Below, piece after piece: positions 37,710-51,341 of a stretch of DNA of 64,000 bases. This stretch comes from Nematostella vectensis (lineage: Eukaryota; Cnidaria; Anthozoa; Actiniaria; Edwardsiidae): contig NC_064048.1 in assembly GCF_932526225.1 (NCBI RefSeq), forward strand, positions 11,291,665-11,355,664, read 5' to 3'. The position numbers and the translations under genes were made by a program. The notes under the pieces are model-generated. The model was not told the DNA's origin. It did no database searches and saw nothing but the letters and a program-made list of their open reading frames with translations. Positions within the stretch are counted from its first letter, which is position 1, and each line of letters starts with the position of its first letter.

Positions 37710-38851
37710 AATTATCGTAAACCAACTTGACTGCAAAACACTATTAGACATTTCTTTCATGTGACTGCGAAGTTGACATGTCAACATCTAGAGGGGCTTC
37801 ACCCAACAAGGAATCATGGGGGACCATGAAAGCACGGTGTCGCGGAAAATTTTCCTGCCCCATTTATCAGGAACATCTGTGCAGCCGATGCCCTTAGTTG
37901 GATGGGGTGCACAGGTGCTTTGGGTATGGCCCTGTAGATGGCACAGTGACCACAAGATGTATCTGAATGAAACTGTATACTTATTTAAAATTTTAAAAAC
38001 ATGTGAGTGTTACTTACTTAGTTACAGTAGTTCTTTTGAATATTATTATTTACGTGTATAATTTAGATGAGTAATAAATACTTCTCATTTGTCTCGTAGA
38101 GCTCGTATCGTTCCTCCTAAATAACAAACAAAATAATGTGTGTTATTATCTTGGTGCAAAGGAATCTACAGTAGTTTTGTAATCAAATAATTGTTTTACT
38201 ATTAACACGCTTGTTCTTTCAACCAGTTTGTTGGTCTCACAAATAGACTTTTAATAAACTTGTATCCCTCCCCTCTCCACTCATTAAAGGGGCAGCGTCA
38301 TGGCACTGCGCATGTCTGGAGTCAGTGTTTCTTGTAGGCTTGCAATTGTCTACACACAGTTGAACTTTAATAGTTGTCAATGCTTTGTTAAAATAATATT
38401 CGATATTTTACTGAATGTTTATTGACAGTTTGTGGGCATTTCCTTTGAATTTAAGTCTTCCACATGGACCAAAGGCTCTTAGGTCAACATTAGAATTTGA
38501 CTGAAATTCATTGTGTCCTGGCCGGAGAGCTATTGCAAAGCTCTTCATCACACTGCACTTTTAAGCATATTCTATGTATGCTTCTTTGTACAAAATGTAC
38601 CCCTCCTAATAAAACATTAAAGATCACATAACTTGTTTACTTCCTCGACTCTTTGCTTTTTATTTTTGTTCTCTTACTAGGAAAATATCGAATACAAATA
38701 ATCAGTAAAGCTAGCAAGCTCATTTTGCTAGCTGTATATAATGCATATCAAGCCTGTATCTTTAGTATCCTGGATCGGGTAGACGAACCTATGTCACACC
38801 ACTTTTTTGATGAGTATTATAAAAAAAATACTAAAAAACGTTATCTTGAAC

Positions 38852-38885
<34 letters not shown>

Positions 38886-39417
38886 CATAGAGAAAAAAAA
38901 AGGCCATTGGCCTGGGATCGAACCCGGCCTAAAGAACAAAACGGAAACCATACATACGGATTACCCAATCGGTATGGCAGCACAAGGCTTTTACGGAAGG
39001 CTGTAAAGAACCCGAAGGCCCCAAGCATCGATATTTCCGGCGAATATGCTGTACAACACTCTTGCAAGGTATTCCAACCCGCGCATTAATGGGGAGGACA
39101 ATAACCAGGATCCCAGGCCTGTAATACGGTTACGCCACGCACAGCTCGCTGAGATATAGGATGAAAAAAAATACAGGTCTATGTGGGCGTTTTGGGTCCC
39201 TTGGGGGCTCGCTATGTCGGCGTGGCATCGTAACGCACGCGGGCGCATTGTCTTTTATTGTGTACAGAATGTCTCTGTCGTTTTTTGCTTTACTTTTAGT
39301 TTTGCTTTATTTTTATTATTATTTTTTTTAGTCTTTTTATTTGCAGTTCTATGTACAGTATTTGACCATAGCTATGATAACAATTTTTCAAAATTATTGT
39401 AACCAACTATTGTAACC
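37710..39417 (+). repeat. Monomer 23
   Basis: GCTTGCAATTG (G at 38342) lies exactly 10,235 bp after the same variant in monomer 17. GATCGGGTAG near 38777 and GCATCGAT near 39028 are private. The A-tract is 29 A. Confidence 0.95.
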
Positions 39418-41125
39418 AATTATCGTAAACCAACTTGACTGCAAAACACTATTAGACATTTCTTTCATGTGACTGCGAAGTTGACATGTCAACATCTAGA
39501 GGGGCTTCACCCAACAAGGAATCATGGGGGACCATGAAAGCACGGTGTCGCGGAAAATTTTCCTGCCCCATTTATCAGGAACATCTGTGCAGCCGATGCC
39601 CTTAGTTGGATGGGGTGCACAGGTGCTTTGGGTATGGCCCTGTAGATGGCACAGTGACCACAAGATGTATCTGAATGAAACTGTATACTTATTTAAAATT
39701 TTAAAAACATGTGAGTGTTACTTACTTAGTTACAGTAGTTCTTTTGAATATTATTATTTACGTGTATAATTTAGATGAGTAATAAATACTTCTCATTTGT
39801 CTCGTAGAGCTCGTATCGTTCCTGCTAAATAACAAACAAAATAATGTGTGTTATTATCTTGGTGCAAAGGAATCTACAGTAGTTTTGTAATCAAATAATT
39901 GTTTTACTATTAACACGCTTGTTCTTTCAACCAGTTTGTTGGTCTCACAAATAGACTTTTAATAAACTTGTATCCCTCCCCTCTCCACTCATTAAAGGGG
40001 CAGCGTCATGGCACTGCGCATGTCTGGAGTCAGTGTTTCTTGTAGGCTTTCAATTGTCTACACACAGTTGAACTTTAATAGTTGTCAATGCTTTGTTAAA
40101 ATAATATTCGATATTTTACTGAATGTTTATTGACAGTTTGTGGGCATTTCCTTTGAATTTAAGTCTTCCACATGGACCAAAGGCTCTTAGGTCAACATTA
40201 GAATTTGACTGAAATTCATTGTTTCCTGGCCGGAGAGCTATTGCAAAGCTCTTCATCACACTGCACTTTTAAGCATATTCTATGTATGCTTCTTTGTACA
40301 AAATGTACCCCTCCTAATAAAACATTAAAGATCACATAACTTGTTTACTTCCTCGACTCTTTGCTTTTTATTTTTGTTCTCTTACTACGAAAATATCGAA
40401 TACAAATAATCAGTAAAGCTAGCAAGCTCATTTTGCTAGCTGCATATAATGTATATTAAGCCTGTATCTTTAGTATCCTGGATCAGGTAGACGAACCTAT
40501 GTCACACCACTTTTTTGATGAGTATTATAAAAAAATACTAAAAAACGTTATCTTGAACTGTGTAAAAAAAAAAAGAAAAAAAAAAAAAAAAAACATAGAG
40601 AAAAAAAAAGGCCATTGGCCTGGGATCGAACCCGGCCTAAAGAACAAAACGGAAACCATACATACGGATTACCCAATCGGTATGGCAGCACAAGGCTTTT
40701 ACGGAAGGCTGTAAAGAACCCGAAGGCCCCAAGCACCGATATTTCCGGCGAATATGCTGTACAACACTCTTGCAAGGTATTCCAACCCGCGCATTAATGG
40801 GGAGGACAATAACCAGGATCCCAGGCCTGTAATACGGTTACGCCACGCACAGCTCGCTGAGATATAGGATGAAAAAAAATACAGGTCTATGTGGGCGTTT
40901 TGGGTCCCTTGGGGGCTCGCTATGTCGGCGTGGCATCGTAACGCACGCGGGCGCATTGTCTTTTATTGTGTACAGAATGTCTCTGTCGTTTTTTGCTTTA
41001 CTTTTAGCTTTGCTTTATTTTTATTATTATTTTTTTTAGTCTTTTTATTTGCAGTTCTATGTACAGTATTTGACCATAGCTATGATAACAATTTTTCAAA
41101 ATTATTGTAACCAACTATTGTAACC
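39418..41125 (+). repeat. Monomer 24
   Basis: A small cluster of private changes at about 40388-40457 removes the acceptor-like TAG (ACTACG) and alters the TATATAAT segment. The A-tract is interrupted (A11, G, A18). It shares TCCTGCTA (39824) with monomer 21 and ATTGTTTCC with 12, 20 and 36. Confidence 0.95.
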
Positions 41126-42818
41126 AATTATCGTAAACCAACTTGACTGCAAAACACTATTAGACATTTCTTTCATGTGACTGCGAAGTTGACATGTCAA
41201 CATCTAGAGGGGCTTCACCCAACAAGGAATCATGGGGGACCATGAAAGCACGGTGTCGCGGAAAATTTTCCTGCCCCATTTATCAGGAACATCTGTGCAG
41301 CCGATGCCCTTAGTTGGATGGGGTGCACAGGTGCTTTGGGTATGGCCCTGTAGATGGCACAGTGACCACAAGATGTATCTGAATGAAACTGTATACTTAT
41401 TTAAAATTTTAAAAACATGTGAGTGTTACTTACTTAGTTACAGTAGTTCTTTTGAATATTATTATTTACGTGTATAATTTAGATGAGTAATAAATACTTC
41501 TCATTTGTCTCGTAGAGCTCGTATCGTTCCTCCTAAATAACAAATAAAATAATGTGTGTTATTATCTTGGTGCAAAAGAATCTACAGTAGTTTTGTAATC
41601 AAATAATTGTTTTACTATTAACACGCTTGTTCTTTCAACCAGTTTGTTGGTCTCACAAATAGACTTTTAATAAACTTGTATCCCTCCCCTCTCCACTCAT
41701 TAAAGGGGCAGCGTCATGGCACTGCGCATGTCTGGAGTCAGTGTTTCTTGTAGGCTTTCAATTGTCTACACACAGTTGAACTTTAAAAGTTGTCAATGCT
41801 TTGTTAAAATAATATTCGATATTTTACTGAATGTTTATTGACAGTTTGTGGGCATTTCCTTTGAATTTAAGTCTTCCACATGGACCAAAGGCTCTTAGGT
41901 CAACATTAGAATTTGACTGAAATTCATTGTGTCCTGGCCGGAGAGCTATTGCAAAGCTCTTCATCACACTGCACTTTTAAGCATATTCTATGTATGCTTC
42001 TTTGTACAAAATGTACCCCTCCTAATAAAAAATTAAAGATCACATAACTTGTTTACTTCCTCGACTCTTTGCTTTTTATTTTTGTTCTCTTACTAGGAAA
42101 ATATCGAATACAAATAATCAGTAAAGCTAGCAAGCTCATTTTGCTAGCTGTATATAATGCATATCAAGCCTGTATCTTTAGTATCCTGGATCAGGTAGAC
42201 GAACCTATGTCACACCACTTTTTTGATGAGTATTATAAAAAAATACTAAAAAACGTTATCTTGAACTGTGTAAAAAAAAAAAAAAAAAAAACCATAGAGA
42301 AAAAAAAAGGCCATTGGCCTGGGATCGAACCCGGCCTAAAGAACAAAACGGAAACCATACATACGGATTACCCAATCGGTATGGCAGCACAAGGCTTTTA
42401 CGGAAGGCTGTAAAGAACCCGAAGGCCCCAAGCACCGATATTTCCGGCGAATATGCTGTACAACACTCTTGCAAGGTATTCCAACCCGCGCATTAAAGGG
42501 GAGGACAATAACCAGGATCCCAGGCCTGTAATACGGTTACGCCACGCACAGCTCGCTGAGATATAGGATGAAAAAAAATACAGGTCTATGTGGGCGTTTT
42601 GGGTCCCTTGGGGGCTCGCTATGTCGGCGTGGCATCGTAACGCACGCGGGCGCATTGTCTTTTATTGTGTACAGAATGTCTCTGTCGTTTTTTGCTTTAC
42701 TTTTAGTTTTGCTTTATTTTTATTATTATTTTTTTTAGTCTTTTTATTTGCAGTTCTATGTACAGTATTTGACCATGATAACAATTTTTCAAAATTATTG
42801 TAACCAACTATTGTAACC
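41126..42818 (+). repeat. Monomer 25 (shortest copy)
   Basis: At 1693 bp this is the shortest copy. It has a 6-bp deletion near 42775 (GACCATGATAAC instead of GACCATAGCTATGATAAC) and an A-tract of 20. CTTTAAAAGTTG (A at 41787) is shared only with monomer 28. ATTAAAGGGG is shared with 18 and 20. A private change near 42030 makes AAAAAATTAAAG. Confidence 0.95.
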
Positions 42819-44522
42819 AATTATCGCAAACCAACTTGACTGCAAAACACTATTAGACATTTCTTTCATGTGACTGCGAAGTTGACATGTCAACATCTAG
42901 AGGGGCTTCACCCAACAAGGAATCATGGGGGACCATGAAAGCACGGTGTCGCGGAAAATTTTCCTGCCCCATTTATCAGGAACATCTGTGCAGCCGATGC
43001 CCTTAGTTGGATGGGGTGCACAGGTGCTTTGGGTATGGCCCTGTAGATGGCACAGTGACCACAAGATGTATCTGAATGAAACTGTATACTTATTTAAAAT
43101 TTTAAAAACATGTGAGTGTTACTTACTTAGTTACAGTAGTTCTTTTGAATATTATTATTTACGTGTATAATTTAGATGAGTAATAAATACTTCTCATTTG
43201 TCTCGTAGAGCTCGTATCGTTCCTCCTAAATAACAAACAAAATAATGTGTGTTATTATCTTGGTGCAAAGGAATCTACAGTAGTTTTGTAATCAAATAAT
43301 TGTTTTACTATTAACACGCTTGTTCTTTCAACCAGTTTGTTGGTCTCACAAATAGACTTTTAATAAACTTGTATCCCTCCCCTCTCCACTCATTAAAGGG
43401 GCAGCGTCATGGCACTGCGCATGTCTGGAGTCAGTGTTTCTTGTAGGCTTTCAATTGTCTACACACAGTTGAACTTTAATAGTTGTCAATGCTTTGTTAA
43501 AATAATATTCGATATTTTACTGAATGTTTATTGACAGTTTGTGGGCATTTCCTTTGAATTTAAGTCTTCCACATGGACCAAAGGCTCTTAGGTCAACATT
43601 AGAATTTGACTGAAATTCATTGTGTCCTGGCCGGAGAGCTATTGCAAAGCTCTTCATCACACTGCACTTTTAAGCATATTCTATGTATGCTTCTTTGTAC
43701 AAAATGTACCCCTCCTAATAAAACATTAAAGATCACATAACTTGTTTACTTCCTCGACTCTTTGCTTTTTATTTTTGTTCTCTTACTAGGAAAATATCGA
43801 ATACAAATAATCAGTAAAGCTAGCAAGCTCATTTTGCTAGCTGTATATAATGCATATCAAGCCTGTATCTTTAGTATCCTGGATCAGGTAGACGAACCTA
43901 TGTCACACCACTTTTTTGATGAGTATTATAAAAAAATACTAAAAAACGTTATCTTGAACTGTGTAAAAAAAAAAAAAAAAAAAAAAAACCATAGAGAAAA
44001 AAAAAGGCCATTGGCCTGGGATCGAACCCGGCCTAAAGAACAAAACGGAAACCATACATACGGATTACCCAATCGGTATGGCAGCACAAGGCTTTTACGG
44101 AAGGCTGTAAAGAACCCGAAGGCCCCAAGCACCGATATTTCCGGCGAATATGCTGTACAACACTCTTGCAAGGTATTCCAGCCCGCGCATTAATGGGGAG
44201 GACAATAACCAGGATCCCAGGCCTGTAATACGGTTACGCCACGCACAGCTCGCTAAGATATAGGATGAAAAAAAATACAGGTCTATGTGGGCGTTTTGGG
44301 TCCCTTGGGGGCTCGCTATGTCGGCGTGGCATCGTAACGCACGCGGGCGCATTGTCTTTTATTGTGTACAGAATGTCTCTGTCGTTTTTTGCTTTACTTT
44401 TAGTTTTGCTTTATTTTTATTATTATTTTTTTTTAGTCTTTTTATTTGCAGTTCTATGTACAGTATTTGACCATAGCTATGATAACAATTTTTCAAAATT
44501 ATTGTAACCAACTATTGTAACC
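42819..44522 (+). repeat. Monomer 26
   Basis: This is the first copy with the ATCGCAAACC start, which then dominates the right part of the array (27, 30, 33-38). CAGCCCG (G at 44181) is shared at a 5116-bp offset with monomer 29. CTAAGATA near 44255 is private. The A-tract is 24 A. Confidence 0.95.
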
Positions 44523-45663
44523 AATTATCGCAAACCAACTTGACTGCAAAACACTATTAGACATTTCTTTCATGTGACTGCGAAGTTGACATGTCAACAT
44601 CTAGAGGGGCTTCACCCAACAAGGAATCATGGGGGACCATGAAAGCACGGTGTCGCGGAAAATTTTCCTGCCCCATTTATCAGGAACATCTGTTCAGCCG
44701 ATGCCCTTAGTTGGATGGGGTGCACAGGTGCTTTGGGTATGGCCCTGTAGATGGCACAGTGACCACAAGATGTATCTGAATGAAACTGTATACTTATTTA
44801 AAATTTTAAAAACATGTGAGTGTTACTTACTTAGTTACAGTAGTTCTTTTGAATATTATTATTTACGTGTATAATTTAGATGAGTAATAAATACTTCTCA
44901 TTTGTCTCGTAGAGCTCGTATCGTTCCTCCTAAATAACAAACAAAATAATGTGTGTTATTATCTTGGTGCAAAGGAATCTACAGTAGTTTTGTAATCAAA
45001 TAATTGTTTTACTATTAACACGCTTGTTCTTTCAACCAGTTTGTTGGTCTCACAAATAGACTTTTAATAAACTTGTATCCCTCCCCTCTCCACTCATTAA
45101 AGGGGCAGCGTCATGGCACTGCGCATGTCTGGAGTCAGTGTTTCTTGTAGGCATTCAATTGTCTACACACAGTTGAACTTTAATAGTTGTCAATGCTTTG
45201 TTAAAATAATATTCGATATTTTACTGAATGTTTATTGACAGTTTGTGGGCATTTCCTTTGAATTTAAGTCTTCCACATGGACCAAAGGCTCTTAGGTCAA
45301 CATTAGAATTTGACTGAAATTCATTGTGTCCTGGCCGGAGAGCTATTGCAAAGCTCTTCATCACACTGCACTTTTAAGCATATTCTATGTATGCTTCTTT
45401 GTACAAAATGTACCCCTCCTAATAAAACATTAAAGATCACATAACTTGTTTACTTCCTCGACTTTTTGCTTTTTATTTTTGTTCTCTTACTAGGGAAATA
45501 TCGAATACAAATAATCAGTAAAGCTAGCAAGCTCATTTTGCTAGCTGTATATAATGCATATCAAGCCTGTATCTTTAGTATCCTGGATCAGGTAGACGAA
45601 CCTATGTCACACCACTTTTTTGATGAGTATTATAAAAAAATACTAAAAAACGTTATCTTGAAC

Positions 45664-45698
<35 letters not shown>

Positions 45699-46229
45699 AT
45701 AGAGAAAAAAAAGGCCATTGGCCTGGGATCGAACCCGGCCTAAAGAACAAAACGGAAACCATACATACGGATTACCCAATCGGTATGGCAGCACAAGGCT
45801 TTTACGGTAGGCTGTAAAGAACCCGAAGGCCCCAAGCACCGATATTTCCGGCGAATATGCTGTACAACACTCTTGCAAGGTATTCCAACCCGCGCATTAA
45901 TGGGGAGGACAATAACCAGGATCCCAGGCCTGTAATACGGTTACGCCACGCACAGCTCGCTGAGATATAGGATGAAAAAAAATACAGGTCTATGTGGGCG
46001 TTTTGGGTCCCTTGGGGGCTCGCTATGTCGGCGTGGCATCGTAACGCACGCGGGCGCATTGTCTTTTATTGTGTACAGAATGTCTCTGTCGTTTTTTGCT
46101 TTACTTTTAGTTTTGCTTTATTTTTATTATTATTTTTTTTTAGTCTTTTTATTTGCAGTTCTATGTACAGTATTTGACCATAGCTATGATAACAATTTTT
46201 CAAAATTATTGTAACCAACTATTGTAACC
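44523..46229 (+). repeat. Monomer 27
   Basis: Four linked variants, at 44694, 45153, 45464 and 45495, are all repeated in monomer 30. The last three are also in monomer 35. ACGGTAGGC near 45808 is private. The A-tract is 28 A. Confidence 0.95.
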
Positions 46230-47934
46230 AATTATCGTAAACCAACTTGACTGCAAAACACTATTAGACATTTCTTTCATGTGACTGCGAAGTTGACTTG
46301 TAAACATATAGAGGGGCTTCACCCAACAAGGAATCATGGGGGACCATGAAAGCACGGTGTCGCGGAAAATTTTCCTGCCCCATTTATCAGGAACATCTGT
46401 GCAGCCGATGCCCTTAGTTGGATGGGGTGCACAGGTGCTTTGGGTATGGCCCTGTAGATGGCACAGTGACCACAAGATGTATCTGAATGAAACTGTATAC
46501 TTATTTAAAATTTTAAAAACATGTGAGTGTTACTTACTTAGTTACAGTAGTTCTTTTGAATATTATTATTTACGTGTATAATTTAGATGAGTAATAAATA
46601 CTTCTCATTTGTCTCGTAGAGCTCGTATCTTTCCTCCTAAATAACAAACAAAATAATGTGTGTTATTATCTTGGTGCAAAGGAATCTACAGTAGTTTTGT
46701 AATCAAATAATTGTTTTACTATTAACACGCTTGTTCTTTCAACCAGTTTGTTGGTCTCACAAATAGACTTTTAATAAACTTGTATCCCTCCCCTCTCCAC
46801 TCATTAAAGGGGCAGCTTCATGGCACTGCGCATGTCTGGAGTCAGTGTTTCTTGTAGGCTTTCAATTGTCTACACACAGTTGAACTTTAAAAGTTGTCAA
46901 TGCTTTGTTAAAATAATATTCGATATTTTACTGAATGTTTATTGACAGTTTGTGGGCATTTCCTTTGAATTTAAGTCTTCCACATGGACCAAAGGCTCTT
47001 AGGTCAACATTAGAATTTGACTGAAATTCATTGTGTCCTGGCCAGAGAGCTATTGCAAAGCTCTTCATCACACTGCACTTTTAAGCATATTCTATGTATG
47101 CTTCTTTGTACAAAATGTACCCCTCCTAATAAAACATTAAAGATCACATAACTTGTTTACTTCCTCGACTCTTTGCTTTTTATTTTTGTTCTCTTACTAG
47201 GAAAATATCGAATACAAATAATCAGTAAAGCTAGCAAGCTCATTTTGCTAGCTGTATATAATGCATATCAAGCCTGTATCTTTAGTATCCTGGATCAGGT
47301 AGACGAACCTATGTCACACCACTTTTTTGATGAGTATTATAAAAAAATACTAAAAAACGTTATCTTGAACTGTGTAAAAAAAAAAAAAAAAAAAAAAAAA
47401 CCATAGAGAAAAAAAAAAGCCATTGGCCTGGGATCGAACCCGGCCTAAAGAACAAAACGGAAACCATACATACGGATTACCCAATCGGTATGGCAGCACA
47501 AGGCTTTTACGGAAGGCTGTAAAGAACCCGAAGGCCCCAAGCACCGATATTTCCGGCGAATATGCTGTACAACACTCTTGCAAGGTATTCCAACCCGCGC
47601 ATTAATGGGGAGGACAATAACCAGGATCCCAGGCCTGTAATACGGTTACGCCACGCACAGCTCGCTGAGATATAGGATGAAAAAAAATACAGGTCTATGT
47701 GGGCGTTTTGGGTCACTTGGGGGCTCGCTATGTCGGCGTGGCATCGTAACGCACGCGGGCGCATTGTCTTTTATTGTGTACAGAATGTCTCTGTCGTTTT
47801 TTGCTTTACTTTTAGTTTTGCTTTATTTTTATTATTATTTTTTTTTAGTCTTTTTATTTGCAGTTCTATGTACAGTATTTGACCATAGCTATGATAACAA
47901 TTTTTCAAAATTATTGTAACCAACTATTGTAACC
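46230..47934 (+). repeat. Monomer 28
   Basis: Three changes within 11 bp (46298, 46302, 46308) destroy the 14-bp palindrome. CTTTAAAAGTTG (A at 46891) is shared only with monomer 25. Private changes lie near 46630, 46817, 47044 and 47715. The A-tract is 25 A. Confidence 0.95.
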
Positions 47935-49638
47935 AATTATCGTAAACCAACTTGACTGCAAAACACTATTAGACATTTCTTTCATGTGACTGCGAAGTTG
48001 ACATGTCAACATCTAGAGGGGCTTCACCCAACAAGGAATCATGGGGGACCATGAAAGCACGGTGTCGCGGAAAATTTTCCTGCCCCATTTATCAGGAACA
48101 TCTGTGCAGCCGATGCCCTTAGTTGGATGGGGTGCACAGGTGCTTTGGGTATGGCCCTGTAGATGGCACAGTGACCACAAGATGTATCTGAATGAAACTG
48201 TATACTTATTTAAAATTTTAAAAACATGTGAGTGTTACTTACTTAGTTACAGTAGTTCTTTTGAATATTATTATTTACGTGTATAATTTAGATGAGTAAT
48301 AAATACTTCTCATTTGTCTCGTAGAGCTCGTATCGTTCCTCCTAAATAACAAACAAAATAATGTGTGTTATTATCTTGGTGCAAAGGAATCTACAGTAGT
48401 TTTGTAATCAAATAATTGTTTTACTATTAACACGCTTGTTCTTTCAACCAGTTTGTTGGTCTCACAAATAGACTTTTAATAAACTTGTATCCCTCCCCTC
48501 TCCACTCATTAAAGGGGCAGCGTCATGGCACTGCGCATGTCTGGAGTCAGTGTTTCTTGTAGGCTTTCAATTGTCTACACACAGTTGAACTTTAATAGTT
48601 GTCAATGCTTTGTTAAAATAATATTCGATATTTTACTGAATGTTTATTGACAGTTTGTGGGCATTTCCTTTGAATTTAAGTCTTCCACATGGACCAAAGG
48701 CTCTTAGGTCAACATTAGAATTTGACTGAAATTCATTGTGTCCTGGCCGGAGAGCTATTGCAAAGCTCTTCATCACACTGCACTTTTAAGCATATTCTAT
48801 GTATGCTTCTTTGTACAAAATGTACCCCTCCTAATAAAACATTAAAGATCACATAACTTGTTTACTTCCTCGACTCTTTGCTTTTTATTTTTGTTCTCTT
48901 ACTAGGAAAATATCAAATACAAATAATCAGTAAAGCTAGCAAGCTCATTTTGCTAGCTGTATATAATGCATATCAAGCCTGTATCTTTAGTATCCTGGAT
49001 CAGGTAGACGAACCTATGTCACACCACTTTTTTGATGAGTATTATAAAAAAATACTAAAAAACGTTATCTTGAACTGTGTAAAAAAAAAAAAAAAAAAAA
49101 AAAACCATAGAGAAAAAAAAAGGCCATTGGCCTGGGATCGAACCCGGCCTAAAGAACAAAACGGAAACCATACATACGGATTACCCAATCGGTATGGCAG
49201 CACAAGGCTTTTACGGAAGGCTGTAAAGAACCCGAAGGCCCCAAGCACCGATATTTCCGGCGAATATGCTGTACAACACTCTTGCAAGGTATTCCAGCCC
49301 GCGCATTAATGGGGAGGACAATAACCAGGATCCGAGGCCTGTAATACGGTTACGCCACGCACAGCTCGCTGAGATATAGGATGAAAAAAAATACAGGTCT
49401 ATGTGGGCGTTTTGGGTCCCTTGGGGGCTCGCTATGTCGGCGTGGCATCGTAACGCACGCGGGCGCATTGTCTTTTATTGTGTACAGAATGTCTCTGTCG
49501 TTTTTTGCTTTACTTTTAGTTTTGCTTTATTTTTATTATTATTTTTTTTTAGTATTTTTATTTGCAGTTCTATGTACAGTATTTGACCATAGCTATGATA
49601 ACAATTTTTCAAAATTATTGTAACCAACTATTGTAACC
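47935..49638 (+). repeat. Monomer 29
   Basis: CAGCCCG (G at 49297) links it to monomers 26 and 34. Private changes are TATCAAATAC near 48915, TCCGAGGCC near 49334 and AGTATTTTT near 49554. The A-tract is 24 A. Confidence 0.95.
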
Positions 49639-51341
49639 AATTATCGCAAACCAACTTGACTGCAAAACACTATTAGACATTTCTTTCATGTGACTGCGAA
49701 GTTGACATGTCAACATCTAGAGGGGCTTCACCCAACAAGGAATCATGGGGGACCATGAAAGCACGGTGTCGCGGAAAATTTTCCTGCCCCATTTATCAGG
49801 AACATCTGTTCAGCCGATGCCCTTAGTTGGATGGGGTGCACAGGTGCTTTGGGTATGGCCCTGTAGATGGCACAGTGACCACAAGATGTATCTGAATGAA
49901 ACTGTATACTTATTTAAAATTTTAAAAACATGTGAGTGTTACTTACTTAGTCACAGTAGTTCTTTTGAATATTATTATTTACGTGTATAATTTAGATGAG
50001 TAATAAATACTTCTCATTTGTCTCGTAGAGCTCGTATCGTTCCTCCTAAATAACAAACAAAATAATGTGTGTTATTATCTTGGTGCAAAGGAATCTACAG
50101 TAGTTTTGTAATCAAATAATTGTTTTACTATTAACACGCTTGTTCTTTCAACCAGTTTGTTGGTCTCACAAATAGACTTTTAATAAACTTGTATCCCTCC
50201 CCTCTCCACTCATTAAAGGGGCAGCGTCATGGCACTGCGCATGTCTGGAGTCAGTGTTTCTTGTAGGCATTCAATTGTCTACACACAGTTGAACTTTAAT
50301 AGTTGTCAATGCTTTGTTAAAATAATATTCGATATTTTACTGAATGTTTATTGACAGTTTGTGGGCATTTCCTTTGAATTTAAGTCTTCCACATGGACCA
50401 AAGGCTCTTAGGTCAACATTAGAATTTGACTGAAATTCATTGTGTCCTGGCCGGAGAGCTATTGCAAAGCTCTTTATCACACTGCACTTTTAAGCATATT
50501 CTATGTATGCTTCTTTGTACAAAATGTACCCCTCCTAATAAAACATTAAAGATCACATAACTTGTTTACTTCCTCGACTTTTTGCTTTTTATTTTTGTTC
50601 TCTTACTAGGGAAATATCGAATACAAATAATCAGTAAAGCTAGCAAGCTCATTTTGCTAGCTGTATATAATGCATATCAAGCCTGTATCTTTAGTATCCT
50701 GGATCAGGTAGACGAACCTATGTCACACCACTTTTTTGATGAGTATTATAAAAAAATACTAAAAAACGTTATCTTGAACTGTGTAAAAAAAAAAAAAAAA
50801 AAAAAAAACCATAGAGAAAAAAAAGGCCATTGGCCTGGGATCGAACCCGGCCTAAAGAACAAAACGGAAACCATACATACGGATTACCCAATCGGTATGG
50901 CAGCACAAGGCTTTTACGGAAGGCTGTAAAGAACCCGAAGGCCCCAAGCACCGATATTTCCGGCGAATATGCTGTACAACACTCTTGCAAGGTATTCCAA
51001 CCCGCGCATTAATGGGGAGGACAATAACCAGGATCCCAGGCCTGTAATACGGTTACGCCACGCACAGCTCGCTGAGATATAGGATGAAAAAAAATACAGG
51101 TCTATGTGGGCGTTTTGGGTCCCTTGGGGGCTCGCTATGTCGGCGTGGCATCGTAACGCACGCGGGCGCATTGTCTTTTATTGTGTACAGAATGTCTCTG
51201 TCGTTTTTTGCTTTACTGTTAGTTTTGCTTTATTTTTATTATTATTTTTTTTTAGTCCTTATATTTGCAGTTCTATGTACAGTATTTGACCATAGCTATG
51301 ATAACAATTTTTCAAAATTATTGTAACCAACTATTGTAACC
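49639..51341 (+). repeat. Monomer 30
   Basis: It repeats the four linked variants of monomer 27 (49810, 50269, 50580, 50611). Its right end carries ACTGTTAG and GTCCTTATA (near 51218 and 51257), which are shared only with monomer 31. The A-tract is 24 A. Confidence 0.95.
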
